Positions 1 to 7,023 of a DNA stretch of 52,675 nt are shown piece after piece (positions within the stretch are counted from its first letter, which is position 1; every line of letters starts with the position of its first letter). The notes beneath the pieces are model-generated. The model made no database searches, was not told the DNA's origin, and saw nothing but the letters and a program-made list of their open reading frames with translations. The position numbers and the translations under genes are program-made. This DNA comes from JAKQDH01 sp029558835. GTDB lineage: Bacteria; Planctomycetota; Phycisphaerae; UBA1845. The stretch spans positions 1 through 52,675 of the forward strand of contig DAOQSN010000037.1 in NCBI GenBank assembly GCA_035356615.1. Reading direction: 5' to 3'.

Positions 1-64
1 TCGGTCATTCCGCCAAGTTCGCTTGCGAACCCGCCCAGATTACTATGAAATGGCCGAACACCAG

Positions 65-112
65 GAAACGGGGACGCAGCTAGTTTTCGGAAACTAGCTG
101 CGTCCCCGTTTC
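65..112. repeat. 22-bp perfect palindrome with TCGG loop
   Basis: Positions 65-86 and 91-112 are exact reverse complements, with loop TCGG at 87-90. It starts four bases past the 3' end of the minus-strand tRNA-Gln gene, so it will form a hairpin at the tail of that transcript. There is no U-run, so a classic intrinsic terminator is doubtful. The arm containing GCTGCGTCCCCG recurs as a single half at 35791-35817, which points to a dispersed palindromic element rather than a tRNA-specific signal. Confidence 0.85.
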
Positions 113-116
113 GGAT

Positions 117-189
117 CTGGGCTGCGAGGACTCGAACCTCGAACCTTCTGATCCAGAGTCAGACGTTCTGCCAGTTGAACTACAGCCCA
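117..189 (-). tRNA. tRNA-Gln (anticodon CUG)
   Basis: The reverse complement folds as a complete cloverleaf: acceptor stem TGGGCTG/CAGCCCA, D arm GTTC-loop-GAAC, anticodon stem TCTGA/TCAGA with loop CTCTGGA (anticodon CTG, reading CAG), and T arm CGAGG-TTCGAGT-CCTCG. The discriminator base is G, as usual for tRNA-Gln. The 3' CCA is not encoded (the next bases are ATC) and must be added enzymatically. No other tRNA is adjacent. Confidence 0.97.
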
Positions 190-1152
190 AGCAAACGTCG
201 CTGCTATTGAAGCCGCGCCGGCCGGCCGTGTCAAGATGCCGTCGGCCCAGCAGACACGCCGGGTGGCGGCATCGATCGATCGGCCGCGACCGGCACGCCT
301 GCCGGCCGCACGGCCAGCGCTGCACCTGGCCGCACTGCAACCAGCGCAGGGGCTGGGCGGTGGCTGGCCGCACGGGCGGCACACCCGGCCTGCCCCCCGC
401 AGTCGCCTGGCCCGGGCGCGTAACCGGCGTCCGATAGGCGCTGGCGCGGTCCTCGGCCGTCAGCGGCCGCCTCAGCACCGGCTGGCCGCTCTGCCAGCAC
501 CGGCCAGCCAAGCCGCTACCGCCCCAGCATCACCAGCGGCGTTAGCACCCGCCGGCCGCTCTGCCGGCACCCGGTGGCCAGGGCGTCCGCACTGCGTGGC
601 CGGCGCGTCGGACCGCATGCCCGCGGTTCCCCCGGCTACGGACGTTGAGGCCGCCGCCCATGCCGCCACCCAATCATCGGCAGCCGCCAACCATAGCCCG
701 CATTCGCAGGCCACATCGGGAGTCCTCCCGCCGCCGTGGCCGGCCGGGCGGTGCCCGCCCCGGCGTCTGCGGCCGCTGCTCTTCCCCCCCCTCTCCCTGG
801 AAGGGCGAGGGGCTTGGACGCCACCCGCCCAGCCCCGCCTGCGGCGTGTGAGGCAATCGGCGCCTTCGTCAGTCCCCCAGGTCCCCAGGACCTGGGCCAC
901 CCGCCGGACCGGACCTGGGCCGCCCGGGGCGAACCTGGGCCACCCCCGGGCATTTACACTGCCCGGAGGAGCACGGCCGACCGCTGGCTTGCGCAACGCC
1001 CGCGTAACAGGTGGCGGCCGCACCAGCCGCCCTGTGGACGTTTCAGCCGGCCGACGATATGTTCCTGTGCTCTGAATGAGGAGTCTACCTTGGCTGGGGT
1101 GGGGCCATGTGAATTCCACCGCTGATCTTCTTGTGTGACGGAGAATGTCTCT
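190..1152. other. Long gene-less, repeat-rich spacer
   Basis: No convincing gene is visible. Long open frames on both strands here are Arg/Pro/Ala-rich and overlap each other, as expected of stop-poor GC-rich DNA. The stretch holds two covarying hairpins with the same loop (GCTGGC-CGCTCT-GCCAGC at 481-498, GCCGGC-CGCTCT-GCCGGC at 551-568), a CCTCTCCCTGG-type palindrome at 786-812, a family-B hairpin at 864-904 followed by degenerate copies of CCTGGGCCACCC to about 945, and a hairpin CCGGGCA/TGCCCGG at 946-966. Confidence 0.6.
864..904 (+). repeat. Family B hairpin (copy 1)
   Basis: CTTCGTCAGTC, stem CCCAGGTCC, loop CCA, stem GGACCTGGG, then CCACCCGC. It is followed by two degenerate copies of the CCTGGGCCACCC half. 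Confidence 0.8.
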
Positions 1153-1371
1153 ATGAAGCTCTTTACCCGTGTGCTGGCGATTGCGTGTTTCTCGGTCTTG
1201 GCGTTGTCACTGAGCGGCTGCCACAAGCCCTGCAAGAGCGATTGCCAGAAGCCCTGTGCGGCCAAGTGTGAGAAGGAAGCCAAGCCGTGCCCGAAGGCGG
1301 AGGCTGCCAAGGCCAAGCCGGCCGAGCCCGCGAAGCCCGCTGAGCCGGCCAAGCCCGCTGGGCAGAAGTAG
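1153..1371 (+). CDS. Small Cys-ladder lipoprotein, hypothetical
   Basis: The 72-residue product starts at ATG 1153, preceded by GGAGA at a good distance; an upstream in-frame GTG at 1135 is less likely. The N-terminus is a lipoprotein signal (hydrophobic ACFSVLALSLSGC, lipobox Cys about residue 22). The mature part opens with Cys at nearly constant spacing, CHKPCKSDCQKPCAAKCEK and then a further Cys, and ends in a low-complexity Ala/Lys/Pro/Glu tail with PAEPAK repeats. The Cys ladder suggests metal or redox chemistry in the periplasm, or disulfides; this is inference. I do not recognise a family. It converges on dnaK and shares its terminator. Confidence 0.75.
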   Translation: MKLFTRVLAIACFSVLALSLSGCHKPCKSDCQKPCAAKCEKEAKPCPKAEAAKAKPAEPAKPAEPAKPAGQK

Positions 1372-1511
1372 TCGCGACGCATCCCCCGCACTCCACGCCC
1401 TCTGCCAGCGCGCCGGCGAGCGGTGGCGGTCGGCTGGAACGACGGGACGCAGCAACACCTGATGCCCGCGGCGCAATCCGTAGGACGTGCGCCCGGCAAA
1501 GTGACAACAGA

Positions 1512-1558
1512 ACCGCCCGGGGAAGCGCTGCCAGCGCCTTCCCCGGGCGGTCTTTCTC
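1512..1558. terminator. Bidirectional intrinsic terminator between lipoprotein gene and dnaK
   Basis: A GC-rich stem of at least 14 bp begins ACCGCCCGGGGAAG and its complement ends at 1551. On the plus strand it is followed by CTTTCTCT; on the minus strand the flanking sequence is also pyrimidine-rich (TTCTGTTGTC). It lies between two converging genes and can serve both. Confidence 0.75.
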
Positions 1559-1590
1559 TGCGCGTCGCAGCCCGTTGGCCGCGGTCGCCG

Positions 1591-3531
1591 TTACTTGCTG
1601 TCCTTCACCTCGAACTCGGCGTCGATCACGTCGCCGTCGCGTCCGCCACCGGCGTCGGGACGCTCATCATGCGGAGGGGTCGGCCCACCACCCGGAGCCG
1701 CGCCGCCGCCGGCCGCCTGCCGGCGTGCCGCCTCCTCGTATACGATCTTGCCGATCAACTGGGCGTCCTCGTTGAGTTTGTCGAGGGCGCGCTTGAGCGC
1801 GTCCGCGTCGTCGCCCTTCATCACCTGCCGGACGTTGTTGGCCGCCGCCTCGACTTTCGCCCGCGTGTCCGTGGGAATCTTGTCGCCGTGCTCCTTCAAC
1901 TGCCGTTCGACGTCGTAGACCATGTTGTCCGCCTGATTGCGCAGCTTGGCCACCTCGGCCCGCTTGACATCGTCCGCGGCGTGCTCCTGCGCCTCCCGCT
2001 TCATCCGTTCGACCTGCTCCTTGCTGAGCCCGTCCTTGTTCTCGATGCGGATGGACTGCTCCTTGCCGGTGGCCTTGTCCTTGGCGGCCACGCTGATGAT
2101 GCCGTTGCGGTCGATGTCGAAGGTCACGGCGATCTGCGGCAGCCCGCGCGGGGCGGGGGCGATGCCGGTCAGCATGAAGCGTCCCAGGCTGCGGTTGTCG
2201 GCGGCCATCGGGCGGTTGCCCTGGAGCACGTGAATCTGCACCTCAACCTGCCCATCCGCGGCCGTGCTGAAGACCTCCGTGCGCGACGTCGGGATCGTGG
2301 TATTCGCTTCGATCATGGGGGTCGCGATGCCCCCGAGAGTCTCCACCCCGAGCGACAGCGGAGTCACGTCGAGCAGGACGATGTCGCCGCGCTCGCCCGC
2401 CAGGATGCTCGCCTGAATGGCCGCTCCGACGGCGACGACCTCGTCGGGATTCACGCTGCGATTGGGCTCCTTGCCGAACACCTCGCGGACGAGGGCCTGG
2501 ACGGCCGGCATCCGCGTCGAGCCGCCCACGAGGACGACTTCGTCGATGTCCTTCGGCGTCATCTTGGCGGCCGAGAGCGCCTCCATGACCGGTCCCCGAC
2601 ACCGCTCCGTCAGGTGGCGGGTCAACTGCTCGAACTGCGCCCGTGTCATCGTTACCTGCAAGTGCTTCGGTCCGCTGGCGGTGGCGGTGATGTACGGCAG
2701 GTTGATGGTCGTCTCCATCACCGTGGAGAGCTCACACTTGGCCTTCTCACCCGCCTCTTTCAGGCGCTGCAAGGCCATCGGGTCCTGACGCAGGTCCACG
2801 CCCTCCTGCTTGCGGAACTCGTCCGCCAGGAAGTTGATGAGCACCTCGTCGTAGTCGTCGCCGCCCAGGTGCCCGTCACCGCTGACGCTCTTGACCTCGA
2901 AGGTGCCGATCTCCGGATCGATCTCGAGGATGGAGATGTCGAACGTCCCGCCGCCCAGGTCGAAGACGGCCACCGTCTGCTCTTTCTTCTTGTCCAGTCC
3001 GTAGGCGAGCGCCGCGGCCGTGGGCTCGTTGATGATGCGTTCGACCTTCAGGCCGGCGATCTCCCCAGCGTCCTTGGTGGCCTTGCGTTGCGAGTCGTTG
3101 AAGTAGGCGGGGACGGTGATGACCGCGCGGTCGATCTTCTCGCCGAAGTAGCTTTCCGCGGTCTTGCGGAGGTCCTGGAGGATCATGGCGCTGATTTCGG
3201 GCGGGGTGTACTGCTTGCCGCGCACCTCGACCTTCACGAGGTCGTCCGCGGACCCGACAATCCGGTAGGGGACCATCTTCTCCTCGGTGTTCACCTCCCC
3301 ATGACGCCGCCCCATGAACCTCTTGATGGAGTGGACGGTATTCTGCGGGTTCGTGACCTGCTGGTGCCGGGCAACCTGACCGACCAACCGCTCGCCCTTG
3401 TCCGTGAAAGCCACGACCGACGGTGTCAGCCGCGCCCCATGGGCATTCGTAAGCACTTTGACGTTGCCCCCCTCCATGGCAGCCACAACGGAATTAGTCG
3501 TGCCCAGGTCAATTCCAATAATTTTGGACAT
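1591..3531 (-). CDS. dnaK: Chaperone DnaK (Hsp70)
   Basis: The 646-residue product is normal length for DnaK. The N-terminus MSKIIGIDLGTTNS is the Hsp70 phosphate-1 signature. The middle carries VAVFDLGGGTFDIS, and LVGGSTRMPAVQ marks the end of the ATPase domain (about residue 370). The substrate-binding domain follows (DVTPLSLGVET) and then a helical lid. The C-terminus IDAEFEVKDSK resembles the usual acidic EEVKD-like tail. It works with DnaJ and GrpE in ATP-driven folding of cytoplasmic proteins; neither co-chaperone gene is in this window. The start is fixed by a strong AAGGAGG 4 bases upstream. No CIRCE element (TTAGCACTC-N9-GAGTGCTAA) is visible upstream, so heat control by HrcA is not supported here. 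Confidence 0.98.
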   Translation of the reverse strand: MSKIIGIDLGTTNSVVAAMEGGNVKVLTNAHGARLTPSVVAFTDKGERLVGQVARHQQVTNPQNTVHSIKRFMGRRHGEVNTEEKMVPYRIVGSADDLVKVEVRGKQYTPPEISAMILQDLRKTAESYFGEKIDRAVITVPAYFNDSQRKATKDAGEIAGLKVERIINEPTAAALAYGLDKKKEQTVAVFDLGGGTFDISILEIDPEIGTFEVKSVSGDGHLGGDDYDEVLINFLADEFRKQEGVDLRQDPMALQRLKEAGEKAKCELSTVMETTINLPYITATASGPKHLQVTMTRAQFEQLTRHLTERCRGPVMEALSAAKMTPKDIDEVVLVGGSTRMPAVQALVREVFGKEPNRSVNPDEVVAVGAAIQASILAGERGDIVLLDVTPLSLGVETLGGIATPMIEANTTIPTSRTEVFSTAADGQVEVQIHVLQGNRPMAADNRSLGRFMLTGIAPAPRGLPQIAVTFDIDRNGIISVAAKDKATGKEQSIRIENKDGLSKEQVERMKREAQEHAADDVKRAEVAKLRNQADNMVYDVERQLKEHGDKIPTDTRAKVEAAANNVRQVMKGDDADALKRALDKLNEDAQLIGKIVYEEAARRQAAGGGAAPGGGPTPPHDERPDAGGGRDGDVIDAEFEVKDSK

Positions 3532-3811
3532 ACATGCCTCCTTGACGACTTCGCGCTCCTGCCAGGTGCAGGGTGCGCATCGCAGACCCGGTGAGCACGG
3601 TGTGTGCCACCACCGGACCCAGGCCGAGATTCCTAACCTATTGCCACATAAGCACTAATGAACGCCGTCCGCGCCGTGCTCACGGCGGAAACTCGCGACG
3701 CTGCCAACGTGACAGTCACTCGACCTGCTCAACTGGCACACCCGCCGCGCAGCCGCGGCAACGGGGAAGATTCGCTTCCTCAACGCCAACTCGCCGATAC
3801 ACTGGCTACCC

Positions 3812-4294
3812 ATGGACGTTGAACCGCTGGACACAGCCGAGGCACAGGGCTTACCGACGGTCCGCCAACTCTCGGTGTTCATCGAGAACCGCGTGGGGCA
3901 GTTGCTTCGCCTGACGCAGCTCTTCGATGACACGGACATCCGCATCCTCGCGATTTCGGTGGTGCATTCAGTGGATTGCGCGGTGTGCCGGATGCTGGTG
4001 GACGACCCGGACCGGGCGTACGACATCCTGCGCGACGCGCGGTTTCAGGTGAGCGAGGCCGAACTCCTCGTGGTCAGCCTGCCGCCGGGCAAGCGCGGGC
4101 TCCTGCATACCTGGGCGGCTTTGCTGGGCGGCGAGGTCAACGTCAACTACACGTACCCACTGCTGACGAGGCCCCGCAACACCGCCGCCTTGGCGGTTTG
4201 CCCCGACAACCTCTATCAGGCCGTGAAAGTCCTCCGCGAGCGCAGCTTCGACTTGCTCGACGAGGCGGACCTCCTCGACGCCAGAGGCGACTGA
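3812..4294 (+). CDS. Tandem ACT-domain protein
   Basis: The 160-residue product has two ACT-like beta-alpha-beta halves: VRQLSVFIENRVGQLLRLTQLF (about residues 17-38) opens the first, and a second beginning near residue 90 is followed by NTAALAVCPDNLYQAVKVL. The short double-ACT architecture, without any catalytic domain, matches stand-alone ACT proteins that bind amino acids as regulators; the ligand cannot be read from the sequence. No good ribosome-binding site precedes the ATG. It is divergent from dnaK with about 280 bp between them, in which I see no clear control element. Confidence 0.8.
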   Translation: MDVEPLDTAEAQGLPTVRQLSVFIENRVGQLLRLTQLFDDTDIRILAISVVHSVDCAVCRMLVDDPDRAYDILRDARFQVSEAELLVVSLPPGKRGLLHTWAALLGGEVNVNYTYPLLTRPRNTAALAVCPDNLYQAVKVLRERSFDLLDEADLLDARGD

Positions 4295-4372
4295 CGACAC
4301 CACGATTGACTTCGCGAGCCAAGCGTCATCCGCCCGTGCGGAATGCCCGGCGTCTGCGCTGGAGGGAAACCG

Positions 4373-4867
4373 CTACTCGCTGAGGCTGCTCTGCGCAACG
4401 TGGCTCTGGCCACACTGACCGTGCCATGAGTGGCAGCGAGCAACGCGGGCTTCCTGGGTTACCGTGAACGCATAAAACTGGTAGCAGTGACTCCAGCGCA
4501 GGGTCACGGTCAGATACAGTACGATTCCCAGGATGGCGCCGAGCTCGACGACCCGGTGCGTGCGGTACCGCAGCATCGGGTAGATGCCGACGGCCACCAG
4601 TACCAGCTTGTAGGCCGCGATTCCCGGGGTTCCTCCAACGAGCAGCATGCGCGCGAACGGATTCGTCTCCTCCAGGACACCGTGGTGGTACGCGAGGACG
4701 GTGAAGGCAAGATCAAGCGCGTTGAGAGCAACGAGAATCCCGACAAGCAGCAGGATGCGGCGTCGCCGGGCCGCCTGAAACCAGTCCAATACCGCCATAA
4801 TGCGACGGCACCAACCCGTCTGTGGCGGTGTCGTGAAGTCGGGACACTGATAGGCAGCGACGGTCAT
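4373..4867 (-). CDS. DUF5658-like small membrane protein
   Basis: The start is uncertain. ATG 4867 gives 164 residues and ATG 4798 (MAVLDWFQ) gives 141; neither has a good ribosome-binding site. Three hydrophobic segments are visible: ILLLVGILVALNALDLAFTV, a second around GIAAYKLVLVAVGIYPML, and a third around LGAILGIVLYLTVTL. The stretch NALDLAFTVLAYHHG-EETNPFARMLL resembles the DUF5658 family of short inner-membrane proteins of unknown role. The extreme C-terminus (His/Cys/Ser-rich) is unusual and may be recent sequence after loss of an older stop. It converges on the ACT gene. Confidence 0.7.
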   Translation of the reverse strand: MTVAAYQCPDFTTPPQTGWCRRIMAVLDWFQAARRRRILLLVGILVALNALDLAFTVLAYHHGVLEETNPFARMLLVGGTPGIAAYKLVLVAVGIYPMLRYRTHRVVELGAILGIVLYLTVTLRWSHCYQFYAFTVTQEARVARCHSWHGQCGQSHVAQSSLSE

Positions 4868-5196
4868 GATGCTGGGTATCGGTAGGCCGCAGTCAACGGA
4901 GAAACGGATTTCGGACGTTTCTTGGGGGTCTGGGGGGTGCGGCCGCATTCCCGCAGGACTACCCGCGACGCCAGCCACAGGGCACCCGCGGCAGGGCGTG
5001 ACCGGCACCATGCACCGCCGGCTGCCACTTGCGCAGGGTTTTCAAAAGTTTTGATAACAAGTGGAGGAACAGCGCCGCTGCGTTAAGATGCCAACGATGG
5101 CCGGGGGCGTCTGCACCGGAGCTGCGTCCAACTCCAGCACCTCGGAGGTAGGCCTCCCCCCGCGCTAAAGGGACCCAAGCCGGCGCGCGTTGGATC
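4868..5196. other. Spacer upstream of polyprenyl synthase
   Basis: No gene is supported. An AT-rich island, rare in this DNA, lies at 5039-5060 and contains the perfect palindrome TCAAAA-G-TTTTGA (5042-5054). It could be an operator or part of a promoter for the downstream synthase, but no convincing -35/-10 pair is seen. Confidence 0.35.
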
Positions 5197-6249
5197 TTGT
5201 CGGTTGTCGCCGCGACGGACCGACCGTTGAAGCTGGACGACTTCTTGGCGGCCATGGTCATGGCTCCGACAACGTCACAACTTGATCTCACCAGCGCGTA
5301 TGCACCCGTCCGGCGGGACCTGGACGTGGTGGTGCGTTTGTTTGACGCGGAGGTCACCGCGGATCTGCCGTTCGTCAACGAGTTGGTGGCCACCGTCCGC
5401 TCCTATCGCGGGAAGATGTTGCGGCCGGCATTGCTGCTGCTTGCGGGCAAGGCCACCGGCACGATAACCGCGACCCACCATACACTGGGAGCGGTCGTCG
5501 AGTTGGTGCACATGGCCACGCTAGTGCACGACGACGTGCTCGACGAGGCCACGGAGCGGCGGCGGCACCCGACGATCGCCGCGCTGGCGGGCAACACGGC
5601 GGCCGTACTGCTCGGCGACTTCCTCATCAGCCACGCCTTCCACTTATGCAGCAGCCTCAACGACCAGTATGCCTCGCGGCGCATCGGCGCCACCACGAAC
5701 ACCGTCTGCGAGGGCGAGATGCTGCAAGACTGGCAGCAAGGCAACTTCGCCCTGACGGAGGCGGAGTACCTGGACATCATTCGCCGCAAGACCGCGGTCC
5801 TGACGGCCACTTGTTGTGCGCTGGGGGCTCGCTATGCGGGAGCGAGCCAGGCTCAGATCGATGCCCTGGAGTCGTTCGGACTGGCCGTGGGGGTTGCGTT
5901 CCAGATTGTTGACGATGTCCTGGACATCGCCGGCAATGAGCACACGATCGGCAAGACGCTGGGGCTGGACCTGGACCTGGGGAAGGCCACGCTGCCGCTG
6001 ATTCACTTTCTCCGCGAAGCGGAGTCGAGCGACAGGGCCGCGATGCTCCGCAGGCTGAAGGTCCGCGCGGAGCGAACTGGGGAGTACCTGCGCGGGCGGT
6101 TAGAGGACTCCGGCAGCCTGCTGTATGCGTTGCAGGAGGCCGAACGCTACGTTCGGCAGGCACAGTGCCGGTTGGACCTGTTGCCCGCGAGCGACGCGCG
6201 CAGCTCACTGCTCGCCCTGGCGGATTTCGTCGTACAACGGCAATTCTGA
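5197..6249 (+). CDS. Polyprenyl diphosphate synthase (trans-prenyltransferase)
   Basis: This cytoplasmic enzyme extends an allylic diphosphate with isopentenyl diphosphate units in trans. The first Asp-rich motif HDDVLDEATERRR (Asp112, 113 and 116 from the TTG start) and the second VDDVLDIAGN (about 239-243) bind the Mg-diphosphates. RGKMLRPALLLL near residue 71 and the GKTLGLDLDLGKATLPLI stretch are also family hallmarks. The 350-residue length and the small side chains before the first motif fit long-chain (octa/heptaprenyl, IspB/HepT-like) synthases that make quinone side chains. The start is uncertain: TTG 5197 is the longest, and ATG 5254 or 5260 would remove about 20 residues. Neighbours give no pathway context. 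Confidence 0.93.
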   Translation: MSVVAATDRPLKLDDFLAAMVMAPTTSQLDLTSAYAPVRRDLDVVVRLFDAEVTADLPFVNELVATVRSYRGKMLRPALLLLAGKATGTITATHHTLGAVVELVHMATLVHDDVLDEATERRRHPTIAALAGNTAAVLLGDFLISHAFHLCSSLNDQYASRRIGATTNTVCEGEMLQDWQQGNFALTEAEYLDIIRRKTAVLTATCCALGARYAGASQAQIDALESFGLAVGVAFQIVDDVLDIAGNEHTIGKTLGLDLDLGKATLPLIHFLREAESSDRAAMLRRLKVRAERTGEYLRGRLEDSGSLLYALQEAERYVRQAQCRLDLLPASDARSSLLALADFVVQRQF

Positions 6250-7023
6250 ATCAGGTCGGCGGCACGGCCGTAGCCTGACTGCGCTCACCAATCAGAAAGG
6301 CCGCCGCTTCGAGGCGTCGCTCCAGAACCCGCGACGGAACGGTTTCCGTGCGCACGGGGCGCGCCGGCCACGGTGCAGACGGCACCTACGGGCGGGACGC
6401 CCATGCCACGAAGCGGGCCGTACCCCCGCAGTCTGCTGAGGTTTCTGCAGGCGGTGAAAGATGCGCAAATAGAAGGACACGCCTCGCGCCGGGCACCCAC
6501 GGGTATGCTGATTATCAGCCCTGACGACCGCCCGCGCGCGTACCTGGATCACCGGCGCGAGGCGGTGGAAACCGGCCAGTCGTCCCCCGCGAACGGCATA
6601 TTCTAGCCTTATTCATGGTGAACCACACGGCGAGGCACCGGTTGGTCTGAATGACCCCGCGCCACCGCGCGACGCCCACGCGGACCTTCGTCCGTTCCGT
6701 GCGCGCCGCAGGTGGGAGCGACGCCCCCCCGCCCCTCCCGGGTGACCAGGCCCGCTGAGCACGTGGGCCGGGCCCGCGCGCGGCAGGGTGTGGTTCCCAC
6801 GTGGAACGGACCTCCGGAGCACTGACCGACCCAGCGCCGCAGGACGCTGGCATGCCCGGTTCGCCGGCGCACTCGGTCCTTGCTCAGCCGCATTGTCAAG
6901 GGGTTCCAGCGGCAGCGCGTCTCCGCCGTTTCGCCTGCGCACACTTTGCGAAGCGACCACGCAAGCCCGAGCGCATTCGCGCGGGACCTTCGCTGCGCGC
7001 CGCCGACCCGCCAGGGAGGGAAC
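6250..7023. other. Gene-poor spacer with short palindromes
   Basis: A 77-codon frame at 6373-6606 (plus strand) has no recognisable domain and starts inside a repeat-like GGGCGGGACGCCCATGCC (about 6390-6408), so I do not call it. The palindrome GTTCC-CACGT-GGAAC at 6793-6807 could be an operator for the downstream lipoprotein gene. Nothing else is visible. Confidence 0.4.

Noticed and set aside
472..1119. 215-codon minus-strand and 279-codon plus-strand frames in the first kilobase
   Set aside because: They overlap each other, are Arg/Pro/Ala/Gly-rich and run through palindromic repeats.
1423..3594. 723-codon open frame on the plus strand
   Set aside because: It lies antisense to dnaK, whose identity is certain; the translation is Leu/Arg/Val/His-rich without a domain. 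Such mirror frames are common in GC-rich genes.
6373..6606. 77-codon plus-strand frame
   Set aside because: It begins inside a repeat-like palindrome, has no good ribosome-binding site and no recognisable domain.
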